A stretch of 64,000 nt of DNA from Vitellaria paradoxa (taxonomy: Eukaryota; Streptophyta; Magnoliopsida; Ericales; Sapotaceae): the NCBI GenBank assembly GCA_019916065.1, contig CM034236.1, positions 53,720,690 to 53,784,689 of the forward strand, given 5' to 3'. Every line of letters begins with the position of its first letter. Position 1 is the first letter of the stretch. The notes under the pieces are model-generated. The model did no database searches, was not told the DNA's origin, and saw only the letters and a program-made list of their open reading frames with translations. The translations under genes were made by a program, and so were the position numbers. Positions 48,401 to 60,667 of the stretch are shown in pieces.

Positions 48401-51400
48401 CACACGCCCTAAATGTTTCTCCCATCTAAATAAATATCTGCAGGGGCGGAGCTATACTACAAGTTACAGTGGGCTCCAGTCCAGTACAGAAAAAAAAATT
48501 TAAGTAAATTTTAGATAAAAAAATTAACTCAAATTCATTCTTGAACAGTTCAACTGATTCTTTGAACAGTTCAACTCCAATCAAACTCTTATAAAATTTT
48601 TAATTTTTTAAATTTTAATTTATAGAGCAACGTATTTTGTAATCCTAACTCCTATCCTAATTAAGTACTTGAATCACAATATTAAACTATATGAACCAGC
48701 AATTGACGTGCATCATTTGGGCCCCCCAGTAAATTAAATGCAATCAAGAGGACAATAACAAATTAAAGTGGAAAATAGTCAACCTATATACATATATATA
48801 TATTGAGATATTCAAAAATAGTCCGAGTGCTTGAATTTGAAAGTAGCACAATTTTGACAGTCTCAAGGTAATCTTTACAGAGCGTAGGTCATTCATGTCA
48901 TCCATTTAAAGCTCATCTGTAAACAAACATAAAAAGCATATATGAGCTACCCTATCATCATGATCTGATCACTTTTTTTGTTTATTTGTTTGTTTGTTTT
49001 CCCCAGAAGTGTGGTCTTGGGATTTGTACTATAAATTTATGGATGTTGCTTTGGAGGGAAGTGTGACTGCTGTGATTTTTCTTGAAAAAACACTTGGCGT
49101 GTGACTATGGTTCCGTTTGAAATTTTCAAAAAAAAAAAAAAAAATCTTATAAATTTCTACAAACATAAATTATGAGATAATAAAATTTAAAATTTTAACT
49201 TATTATACAAATTATGAGATATTTACTTTTACAATTTTATACAATTCCAAACACACCCTATATATATGTAAAGAGATTATGCTTATCAAATAATTAACTA
49301 GAAGAGAGAAAATGGAAACTTACATTGTCATTTTGTGCAAATTAAATTAGTACAACCAATTAATTGATTATAACTGTTGCAAATGGGGTGTTTTTATAAC
49401 AAATTACAAAGTCAGAAATTGCCAAGAAGGAGACATTGCAAGGTCTAAGCTGAGGCTGTTGAATGAAGGGGCATTAATAAGACTAGTAAAAGTGAACTTG
49501 ATGAGACCTTGAATTGCCATAGTGGCTTCTAAGTTTTTCTCTAGTGCCAAACTGGATGGCCATTTGGAGATATTAATTGAAGCCAACAAGAATGCAGAAA
49601 AATGACCAAAGGAAAATGGTTGACAAGATTATGGTTGACAGGATTACTTCTAAATTTCCATTGCTTACTGAATAATAGTGTATTATGTTGAAGAGATGGA
49701 ATGCAACAGTTTCCTAAATTTTGAATGACGAGATTTTGCATATATAGTAGAGAAATTGAATCTAGATATAAGCAATGCCAAGTTAACCATACTGTCTATC
49801 TGTCAAACTCACAAGAGAATAGCATAGCTCTTTCATGTATAACATTTGAATTAAGACTTTATGTGGATGAATTATAAGATATTGGGAAGCTAAAGATACA
49901 TTTGATTTGCTAAAATTTATTAAAAATTTTTGAAAATATCTAAAAATTATTTATTTTTTTATTTCACCACACAAATTACAAACTGATATAAGAAATTTCG
50001 TAAATTTTGTATATCAATTCAGAACACACAAAGAAACACAATAAAAGAGAATAATATCTAAAAATAACATTATTAATCAAATAAAACTATTTAGGATCAA
50101 ATCCTTACATATTATTTATAAGCTAAAAGAATCATAACTCGTTAGAGAAAACAAATCAACAAAATAAGAAAATATAAAAAATTATCAAAAATAGCAAAAT
50201 TTGTGTTAAATCAAAATCTGAAAACTATAAGACTAAGGAAATATCTTACAAAAAATCTTAACTTAAATTAGATTCATATGGGTCAAGAAAAGGAGGCTGA
50301 AAATTTTTTCAAAAATGGCAAAATCACCCTTTTGAAGGTCTTGTTCGTTAGGCTATTTCGCATCAAATTTAGCCAATTCGAACTAATTTAGATAATGTCA
50401 GCTTAAACTCATACTTGTCCCAATACTCCATAAAGCCTATAATAATGCACTCTATATCATAAATCTACATATTATTTCATTTTATTTTATTTTTTGTTAC
50501 TTTAAAAGCACTCTTAACAAGGTTTGTAGGTAGAAAGGGAAAGCACTTTAGTTTCACAATCAACGTAAAACCTAGCTATTTAGCACGTGGTGAAAAAATG
50601 GATTAAGTCCTTGAAAAGGCCAAACCCTTTACCACTAATTAACTCTAGTAATTGGGTAATATTAACCATTAAATGCTTAAGATGAACCCATATTTGAGTA
50701 ACTTATGGCGAAATATAAATCATGGCCCTAAACTGTAAGAGTGTCAAAGCTGCCTGCCCACTAACAGACATTAGGGACATACTTTGGATTCCTTTGAAAC
50801 AGGATCAATGTTGAATGGTAAAGTAATGGTATATGTAGTGTTTCAGTTCCCACCAAGCAATGTTATCCTTCCAATTGATATTAATTGATTTAAGATGTAA
50901 GTTCTTTTTGGTCACTTATTGAAGGGATTTGATTTCTTTTCTTTTCTTTTCTTTCCTTTCACAAATATTAAATTGTGTTTGTACAAGTAAAAGTCTTTCT
51001 GAAACTTGCGAATAAGATGTTGAGAAATTAATAATGTATTTTTGTTGTATAACCAATGATGTAAAACAACTGAACAAAAGACAGAAAAATGAATAATATT
51101 TTCAAGGAGAAGAGAAAATAACCTAAAAGATAATTTAGGGCGCAAGACTTTATATAGTATTATAAGATACGAGGAGGCTTGATGTACAATGCGACACATA
51201 TTTGAAAATCATTTTGACACAACTTAATCTCATTTAAATACGGAGAAATGGTTGTACACACTCCATCTACTCTTATAATACTTTTTTAGGTATGAAAACT
51301 TAAAAGTAGAGCGCATGGTAATTATTCATTTACTGTACAAATCTTAAAATCATAAATATCTTAATGAATTTAACTAACAGATCGATCACTATAAACTGCC

Positions 51401-52445
51401 CTTAATTAACAAATCCCAAATGGAACAATTTTACTGAACAATCAGAGTGCTTTGTTGGAAAGTGTGTTGTTTCAGGTGGCAGAAAGGATTGTCCACAAGT
51501 AAACTTAATCTGGCCATGGCATCAAAATCCCAGTTCTGCACCTTAAAGAAAAGAAGCATACACCACTGTCATCTTATTAGGATTTAGACAAGCTTACAAC
51601 TCCAGTTCAAGCTAAACGGGGCAGTACTCTCACTCAACCTAAAGCCTTCCCTCCCTCCCTCTCTCTAGATTTTTGGAACTAAGTCTCATAAATCATCAAC
51701 CATCTAGTTATAATTTAGCAGACATCTACTTAAAAAAAAAAAAACCGTAAATTTTGCTATTTTGTACCAGTGAAAAAGAACCAACCAACAGGCAAGAATT
51801 AAAGAGAAAAAAGGTACAAAGAAAGCATGGACAGGAAAAGTCGATCAAACCTAAACCTGTTGAAGAAAAGCAAGCGTGAGTGTGTTTTTGGGTCTAAAAG
51901 ATCTACAAGTAAAAAACATTCTCCGGTTACTGAGAATATATATGTATGTACAAGTAATTTAACTTAGGGGAAACAAATTCCATGATGCAGAAATCGGATA
52001 AAGCTAAGAAGATCAAAACCAAACCTTGGGTACATCAAAATAGAGAAACATATGTGCTTGTAAGTGCAAAAATATATAATTTGATACTGCCATGCACCAA
52101 ATCATGAAGCCGTATCAAAATGAGCAAACCCAACAAGGAAAGAAGATGAAGACAGTATCTTGAAGGAGGATGATATGATATTCATCAAGTTAAGTAGACA
52201 AAAAAACCAAAAAAAAAAAAAAAGTACAGATATTTCTTGTTGTGTGGGAAGAGAAAGTACTTGGAGGTGCTACAGAACTCATAGAGCTTGCCACGGCTGG
52301 AAAAGATGATGAGAGCAACCTCAGCATCACAGAGAACTGAGAGCTCATTGGCTTTCTTAAGGAGTCCATTCCTTCTCTTTGCAAATGTCACCTGCCTATT
52401 TATTTTGTTCTCTATTCTCTTCAGCTCCACTCTTCCCCTCCCCAT
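45477..52445 (-). CDS. SEP1: SEPALLATA-type MADS-box transcription factor (AGL2/SEP1-2 clade), eight exons
   Basis: This is a MIKC MADS protein of the floral E class. Such proteins form tetramers with other MADS factors and bind CArG boxes to specify floral organs. Exons: 52445-52261 (185 nt), 48230-48152 (79), 47046-46982 (65, or 62 from 47043), 46809-46710 (100), 46328-46287 (42), 46204-46163 (42), 45880-45744 (137), 45564-45477 (88). The sizes are those of SEP genes. The total is 738 nt, 245 residues, with no frameshift. The MADS domain is [20 protein letters not shown]...[20 protein letters not shown]. The K domain includes [31 protein letters not shown] and [20 protein letters not shown]. 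The C-terminal SEP motif ends NGLIPGWML. One oddity is KKANELS, where the family usually has KKAYELS. Intron 1 is 4.0 kb, a usual place for regulatory sites, but I could not assign CArG boxes. The neighbouring RING gene supports SEP1/SEP2 identity. Confidence 0.95.
46602..46635. repeat. TA microsatellite in SEP intron 4
   Basis: A run of AT/TA dinucleotides lies between SEP exons 4 and 5. A similar run sits at about 45893-45915 next to exon 7. Confidence 0.85.
47407..47562. mobile_element. 156-bp MITE in SEP intron 2
   Basis: Inverted tips GGCCTGTTTGGTAAAC and, on the complement of the right end, AACCTGTTTGGCCACACC. AT-rich interior with AAAAGTATAATAAAAGTAG. No ORF. Confidence 0.65.
49109..49258. 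mobile_element. 150-bp MITE in SEP intron 1
   Basis: It starts GGTTCCGTTTGAAATTTTC and ends AATTCCAAACACACCC. The interior AATTATGAGATAATAAA and TTACTTTTACAATTTTAT match the element at 18446-18612 in order. Confidence 0.6.
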
Positions 52446-53600
52446 TTCCTCTTCTGTCTCTTGTATATTTATAAATATATAATCTTTCTAAATATATATT
52501 TGTATTTATCTATATATGTATCACTCTTTCTCCTTTTTCTTCCTCTTCTCTTAGCTACCAGTTGGCCCTCTTTTTTGAAACCGTACCCAATGTAATCAAA
52601 AGTGTGAAAAAGAAAGTTGGGAACCTGGAAACCCTAGGGAGAGATAGAAGAGAGAAATAGATATACACATATATAGTTATAGAGAGAAAGGGGGTAGTTC
52701 TGAATTGGGCTTTGTTCTTTATAGGATTCTCTCTTTTTACCTTAGGATTTTCATCTGCTCCCATACCAGACATGAGAGTTAGGGTTACGCGTTCTTTCTG
52801 TCCTTGTGTCAAAAAATTAACCGTCCAACAATGCATGTTTTTCACGGTTTTGAAATAAATTTGTACGAGTGTATAAGAGTCGTACATACTCTATTAGAGT
52901 TACGGTTCATACTCATTACATACAGATAATGATAAAGGGATAGATGCCTGAGCGAATCAATTGAAGTGCAGTGAAACAAACAAAATGAAAAAAAAAAAAA
53001 AAAGTCAAGAGATGTACATGTGCAAAAGAAATTGATTGGATGATCCCTGAGTACAAACAGCATTGTATTACAATAATGCTTGTTGGGAAGATCCGTCGCT
53101 GGCTTCGCTAGAAAAAAGAGAAATATCGTATTATGAAAGTCCTATTCGTTGGGAACTTTGTCTAAACAAGTGGTGCAATTCAGAATTTTTTGGGATTGTT
53201 TTAACGTCCATTTTTTATTGGATTTCATGCTTCTATTTGTAGAATGTATTGTACATCTATACTAAAATCATATTAGGGTTTTTGTTTAGAATAAGTTAAA
53301 TGGATTTACACAAGCTGAATTTTTATTTTATTTTTTGAGATGAAGATCGAGTACTACCTCTTAGATCAGCCAGATTTGTAGGTGGGATCCTAATATGTCA
53401 GACTCCAAGTTATCCACGGCAACCATTAAATCTAAGAATTAAATTGGGTATCTACTCCGGATCCATCGACCCTGGCCTGCAGCATTAAGATTTTTATCAC
53501 CTCACCGTCTTTGATTGTACACTTCTTAATTTGAATGTAAAGACACTGCAAATTTTGAAAGAAAAATTTTAAATGCGATTATCCTCAATTGACTCAAGTT
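52446..53600. other. SEP 5' flank and upstream DNA
   Basis: The SEP leader and promoter lie on the minus strand. The leader is pyrimidine-mixed with short GA/CT runs (52500-52700). No unambiguous TATA or CArG box could be fixed by eye. The 110-codon ORF at 52555-52887 is a chance reading of the leader and promoter. Confidence 0.5.
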
Positions 53601-55058
53601 TTCATAGAAATGAGTTTTGAGCAACTATGAGTGTGTTTGGTGCATCAAACTTTAGTGAAAATCTCTAAAAATCTTTGAAATTTTATAAAAATCTCTATTA
53701 TATTTTTACGCATTCTTACTTCCACGAAATTCAAAAAAAAATTCAATACCTTCTAAAAAGAATTAGATAACTAAAATTCGGTTAATCAAATAGTAAAAAT
53801 TTTTTTACCATTCTCACCACGAATTTCGAATTTATCGAATGACATCCACTGTGACTAATTTTTCTAGAGTCAGAGAAACTGTTCTGACGGATTGTAAAAA
53901 CTATTCCGGCAGATTTTAGAAACCGTTCCGACATAGTCGTATAGCCAACTTCCGTCTAAATAGATTATAAAAACCATTCTGACGCTAGTCCACTTTTTGA
54001 CTTCGTCCAAATAGCTCATGCAATCCCGTCAGAACGGTTTACTGAGCACATTTGGGGTTCGAACTGCCAAGACACCGAATCTATAGAATACAACCAATGA
54101 AAGGTATTTATTTTTTCCATTCCAACACACGGGCTACCAATAGACTTCTAAAAAGAAAATAAAACAAACGTTCTTAACCCGTTCACGCTTACTTTGGAAA
54201 GAGAAGTAGAAAAATCTCAAAACTCAAGACCCACCATGGTTAATATGAGCTTCCAACGACAAAAAATGAAAATAAAAATTGCAAATGAAAGGAAATCCGA
54301 AGAAATATCTTTTAATTTAAGCACAAGAAGAATAAATGGTGAGAAATAGTTGCATTTTGAGTTCGATTTGGTCTGTAAAGAAGTCACGATTGATACAAAA
54401 TTTTGAATCCGTCCAAACAAAAATTTAATCTGTCGAAACAGAAATCCTATTGTTCATCTCTAAAAAGTGCAGTTTGAGATGAGTGCACCAAACACAAAAA
54501 GTTTTCCCAGACTATATTTTATCTCACTTTTTATCATTCCAAACACACTCTATATATGTATACAATTTTTTTCTTTTTTCTATTTTTCTAATTTATACAA
54601 TCAATCTTATTGGGTGGATAGCTTATTACAAGATCATAAATTACCGTGGCTATTGGCAATCAAGTTTTTAGTAACTTTTGGTAAATTTTTAAAAGTTATT
54701 AATTGGAATTTTATTTTATGTTTGGTAAAATATTAATAATTTTTAATTACATTTTATTGATTGATAAAATATTAATAAATTTTTAGTGTGAATTTGTGCT
54801 AAAAGTTAAAAGAAAATTAAAAATTACCAAACGACAAAGGTTAAAAATTGCTAAAATTTTGTAAATCAAACAAGCTATATATATAAAAGATGTATATTTA
54901 TATATATGTTAGAAAAATAAAAAAGATAAAACTAAAATTCTGAAAATTAGTTTAAAAGTATATGTTGCGATGTCATTTTTTTTTTTTAAAGATCAATTCA
55001 TCCAACCAATATAAATATGAAATGCAAATCAAGTCACAAATCATTTTTTACAACAAAG

Positions 55059-55380
55059 CTAAGATACTATTTGATATACTTGTTTTAAGTCTATTTTTTA
55101 TTTTATAATTTTGAAAATAAGAAAAATATCTCAAAATATATTTGGTCATTTTTGTTTTCAAAATCTATTTAAAAAAAATAAAAAATAAGTTTACACATGA
55201 AATATAGAATAATTAAAAGTCGATTTGAATGTTTTCAACCTAAAATAAGAAAAATCTTAAAACACATATTTCAAACCAAATGTGTTTTCTATTTTTTTTT
55301 TTGAATTTTTAAAACATAAAATACATAAAATAAAAAATAAAAAAACTAAAAATAAAAATACAAATCAAACGGCACCTAAG
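55059..55380. mobile_element. Tourist-like MITE with TAA target duplication
   Basis: Inverted tips GATACTATTTGATATAC and, on the complement of the right end, GGTGCCGTTTGATTTG lie between two TAA triplets (55060-55062 and 55377-55379), as expected for PIF/Harbinger MITEs. The interior (ATATTTGGTCATTTTTG, CCAAATGTGTTTTCTA, ACATAAAATACATAAAA) matches the arms of the long inverted repeat at 14657-16093. Confidence 0.7.
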
Positions 55381-58300
55381 TGTTTAATTGCATTTTTACG
55401 TGATGAAATCAAATCACTTAATAGTCACAGGAATACAAAATTATATTTTGCAAGGTGATAGAATGATTCTGAACTTTAGAATAAAATAGACATTTCAAAA
55501 ATCAATTATACATTTATATTTTTATTTTATATTATTAAATAAAAATAATAAAATAAACATAAAATTTATATATAAGTGCCTGTGACGAGTGTATATCTCG
55601 CACATGGCATAATATTTTTCAAATCAATTCAAAGTTATTAAGATACCGTTTGGAATGAAAAAAATAATAAAAAAATTTATAAATTTCTTCAAATTATTAC
55701 AATTTTTTTATCTCGAATTACATAAATATTTATAAATTTATTTAAATTTCTACAAATATCAATATCTTTACAAATTCTAACAAATTTCTATAAATTTCAA
55801 TAAAATCTCTATAAATTTTAAAAAATTCTAACATGAAAAATTAAAAAAAAAATCACAAATTCTGACAAATCTTAGTAAAATTTTTATAAATTTAAAAAAA
55901 TACTGACATGAAAAATTAAAAAATGTGTCTTAATAGTCTTTGGTAAATTTCTCCGTGGATGCATAGAAATCTCATGGTTTTTTTTTTTTTTTTTTTTTTG
56001 AGGTGCGGGGAAGAAGTTATCAAAGCCATCACAAAGAAATGCCACGTGTGTGTTTGAAGTGAAAAAAAATGAGATAAATTAAAAATTTGTAATAGTTATA
56101 ATAAAAAAAATTAATATAATATAAAATTTATAAAAATTTATAAAATTTTTTATTATTTTTTTACAAACTAAACGGTGCACATATAAGTACAGCTGCAGGC
56201 GGCGAAGGAAACTTGTAGGGGGCAGGCCCTGCCATGCATTCAATCAGGACTTGTGACAGATACAATTATACGAACAGACCGCTTCATAATTAAATCTCTG
56301 TTCCAGACTTTGGTGTCAAATGGCTCACCCTTATGCTTCGTACGCATATACAATTCAAATCAATGTTGGTCCTGTTACCCCGACCAAAGTTAAATAAGGA
56401 GATGTTTGGTTTATTAACATTCATCAAAATTTATCAATTATTATTATTTTTCATATTTTTTAATTAAATTTTATTATATACTATTTTTATATTTATTTTT
56501 ATATTTTTATTATATTTTTTTACCATTTAAACACTCACTAAAAGATTGTTCGCAACGGGTCACTAGGCATAGTGGATGTGTGTGATTTGAATATCATATT
56601 TAAAAACCTTTCGGTCCGAATAATTTTTATTGATGTACCCCGGTCGCATCAAAACTAAAAATAAGGCACATTCTGAGTTCCGAAGATTTTAGAATCTATC
56701 CATGGGTGCCCTTGGTGGATTCCAAGTTATTTGGTTGTAGTGATGGCTTCTATTTACTGATTTCTCTATTAAGGCATCGTTTGACATATCTAAAAAATAA
56801 AAAAATAATTTTAAAAATTTCTATTACATTAACTTTTTTATTTCACTACACGCATTACGCATTACAAACTTATAATTTTTCTCACTTTATCTCATTTTTT
56901 TCTCATTTTTTATCACTCTAAACACACACTAAGTCTCGAAATCAAATCTATTGATCAGCTTGGCATGTTCAGTTAAAAGCTTAAGCCTCTGTTCATCATG
57001 CTTCCTTTAAAAATTTTACCTCTTTGTTTTTTTAAATTTAAATATAAAAGTTGGTTTAGATATAGAATTGTATAAGAGATATCATCCTATTATTTTTTTT
57101 ATCATACATTTAATTTTACATTTTTTATCATATAACATCTATTACAGAATGTTATCTATAATATTATTTATATTTCAAAAGAGATAATATTTTGGTAAAA
57201 AAAAAATTATAACTAACTATAGAATGAAAATTAAAGATGGAATGTTATCTCTTACCTAATCCAATATCAATAAGTGCATTATATATTATAATCTAAAGAC
57301 AAGATTTCACCTTGTAGTTTACAATAAGGTTCATGCTAAGATCTTTCTTCTTAAACATTATCAAAACTTTAAAGCAAGTGTACATTTGTAGTACCAAAAA
57401 AACTTAAATTTTTTATAATTTTTGTTCTTGTGTTATCACGTGTCACTTTTTTATAAAAGTTGTGTTTGGTAGAGACTTGTAAACATTATAAAAAATTGAA
57501 AAAAAAAATTTCCTTTTTTTGTGAAAAATTATAGGATATTAAAAAAATTAGAAAAATATTAAATAATTGATAAATTTATTAGAAAAATTTTGTGCTCAAA
57601 AAATTAATAAACTTGTCAAATTGATAAAATTTATTTCAAAGTGATTTAGTTACTTCAGATCGAAAGGGAGAGGTTTTTATGTCAATCTCGGAATATTGAT
57701 CAAGGATCATTAAATTTTTAATCTAATAATTTAAAAATATACATTTACATTATTTTGATTTAAAAAATATAAATATATTTACATCGTTAAATTTTAATTT
57801 AACAATTAGGTATTTTAATTTAAAATGTGTGTGTGTGTATTTAAATCATTAAATTTTAAGTTTGGTTTGAGAAGGAAAGTAATTGACTTATTTTTAGTTA
57901 ACTAATAGATAGTTAAAAATAAGTCAATTATTTTTATATTTGAGAAAGAAAAATATAACTTTTTTTAGATGAATATTTAATTTTGGTTAATTTGATACCC
58001 TTAAAATTTAAAAAAAAAATTAAAATGTAAGATGATAAATTTAATTGATCACTAAACAATTACTAGCTAGTAATCAACGTATCAAGTTTTAATTTGGGTT
58101 GTCAAACCAAATCTTAATTCAAATCATAATCGTGAGACACTGTACTAACAAATTAATACACGCGTGATCATAATCTTAGATTTGTCGGTGGAACTCCGTT
58201 TTGTCCCCCGGGTACAGGCTGTTTGGCCATCAATTAAATATTAAAATATATCAAAAATTATAAAAAATTTATATTTATTTTTAATTAAACTTTACCACAT

Positions 58301-59613
58301 ATCACTTTTACATTAAATCTTTATATATATATATATATATATTTTTATATTTTTCTATCAACTTTTTTCCTACCAAACACAACTATATTACTGTCGGCTC
58401 TAGAGCACCAACTTTCAATGATCATCAACTGTCAGAGTAAACAAACACATGCGTGTCGGATTCTAATTGGATTCATGTAAAAGTGGCAGGTGACAGCACG
58501 ATCCAGTGCCCATCATGTACCACTACTGTTTCAACGGCGTCAAGTGGAACAGTAACATCGGCGCCGGGTGTACGCGTTTCGAGATGTGACAGGTCATGGA
58601 CTGCCGTCGCCGGTGGATTCCGTTCTTGATGATGACTGTGGTCGCCCGCTGGCAGCGGTTTGGTTTGCCGATTTACGCCGTTTTGATTGTACCTTTGTTT
58701 TCATCGTACGGTCGAAAAGCTGGCAACAATATTTATTGGGGTCCGGTGCACCGGAACTCCTGCGGATCCTATTTATTACTCATGCATTATGCACTGACGC
58801 AGGTCAAATTATCCACAGCTGTTCTATCATTGCAATTTTAGGATCAAAATAATTCGGCAGATTTGGATGGTTGAAATTAATCAAAATTTATTAATTTTTT
58901 ATACTTCATTTCAATTAAATTTTATTTCATATCGTTTTACATTAAATATTTATATTTTTACTATATTTTTTTGCTAAAATTTTGTTAACCAAAAACTCCA
59001 ATGTCAACGTACAAAAAAAAAAAAAAAAAAATTAGTTAGATAAAAAAAGGTCCAAAACTTTGGTTTCCAAACCAGATCTCTGAAATAAGAATGGTGGCTC
59101 TAAAATGGCATATAGGATAAAATTTGAGAATACTGTATTATCTTTTATCTAATTTTATATTTTATCAAATAATACTTCGTTAAAAAATATTTTTTTTCTT
59201 AAAATTAACTTAATTTTAAAGTAAACAATTGAATTTATTTGTTTTGATTTAATAAATAAAATTTTATATTTGGAATACATATTTTAATTTAAGAATTGAA
59301 GTGAATTGATTTACGAAAAATACTAAATTTGACTGTTTAATAAGAAATAAAAATACAGTAAAATGATATATGAGAATAAATTTGTTGACTTATTTAGGTG
59401 GCTTAAAAAAAGAACGAATTCTTATCAAATTTTATTATTTTTGGTTAAATTTCAAATTATATAAAAATTTTAAATTTTAAGTTATAAAATGAAATCAAAT
59501 TCAACTCATAAAATTTTATTTTAATTTCAAACATAAAAATTAATAAAAATTCTCACTAAATGAAATCAAATCCTGTCAAATTTACCATTCCAAACATAGT
59601 GTTACACTACATA

Positions 59614-59977
59614 GGCCTCATTTGGAGTAAAAAAAAAAGATAAATTGAGATAAAATGTGATTTGGAGTTAATTTTGGCGCCGTTTTTTTTTTTTTTTTGA
59701 AAAGTCGTAAACCGTGGGAACGATTTTTCAAAGCCGTTCCCACGTATTTAAAAAAAATTCACAAAAAATAACAACAATGATACCCATTTGAAAGCTTTCG
59801 ACACGAATAATATGATTGTATAAAATATTTACACATTCGGTTAACCTACTTTTAGATTTTTTTTTTAGTGAAATATTGTAATTTTTTAAAATTTGTGATG
59901 GCGGAAAAATTTGAAGTAAATGGATTGTTGAAGATTTATAGAGTTTTGTAGAGGTTTATAGTATGCTAAACGAGGCC
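59614..59977. mobile_element. MITE of the GTTTGGAGTA family, short form
   Basis: The left end GGCCTCATTTGGAGTA and right-end complement GGCCTCGTTTAGCATAC are inverted repeats. The interior has GGGAACGATTTTTCAAAGCC and TGATACCCATTTGAAAGC, which also occur in order at 6550-6640 and, diverged, at 36440-36660. Confidence 0.7.
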
Positions 59978-60667
59978 GTAGTAATCTCAAATTTTATTTT
60001 CGTTTTTCTTGGAAATACAAAATATTACACTTTAGCTCCATCATATTTCTAAGGAAAAAAATAAAAAATTACAAAAAAATAAAATAAAATAAACTACTTT
60101 TGGAAGAAAAAAAAACACATATATTTATGTTAAAAAAAAACATTTTAAAAAACATAAGTAAAACTATTTTTCCCCAAAAAATATTTTATATTAAAACAAA
60201 CTTAGATTTAGATTTTCAGGATCATCGATTCCCTCTGCATTGGAATGAAGCCCAGCACAAAACTAGGAAAATTTGAGCTCATAATCAGAAGCATAGGAAT
60301 CAAGCTGAGAGATTGATTGCCCTGTTCACAGGAATGGAGATGGCCGGTACCAAACAAGGAAAACTGGAAATCCCCTAACTCAAGTTGTAAGTAGAAAACA
60401 CAAAATCACAGCTATGTATTTGCAATCCTACAAAGGAAATTTGTCCTCCTCTTTTTTCTGTACCACGTGAAATGAATGCAAATGAAACAACATCCATAAT
60501 TTCTCTACATGATATACGAAGAAATCGCGTAACAAATTATTCTTACACATCCCATAAGAGCCAAACCAAAGCAAACAAAAAATCTCGGAAAAAAAAAAAA
60601 AAAAAATCTAGTCTGTGAAGGAACAAAGGTTCAAAGTGTATAATTTTACATGACATCATGAGGGAAA

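Larger units (their letters stand above)
53600..60667. other. MITE-dense intergenic region, no gene found
   Basis: Seven kilobases of AT-rich DNA built largely from small TTTGG-type elements. Those I could outline are 55059-55380, 56045-56182, 56402-56540, 56775-56932, 57865-58118, 58211-58388, 58858-58998 and 59614-59977. A poly-T tract is at 55979-55999 and TA runs are near 58326-58342. The 81- and 94-codon plus-strand ORFs at 58568-58852 lie in a GC-richer island (58480-58800) without recognisable family. Confidence 0.5.

Noticed and set aside
58568..58852. Two overlapping plus-strand ORFs in a GC-richer island
   Set aside because: Both frames are open because stop codons are scarce in GC-rich DNA. 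No known motif.
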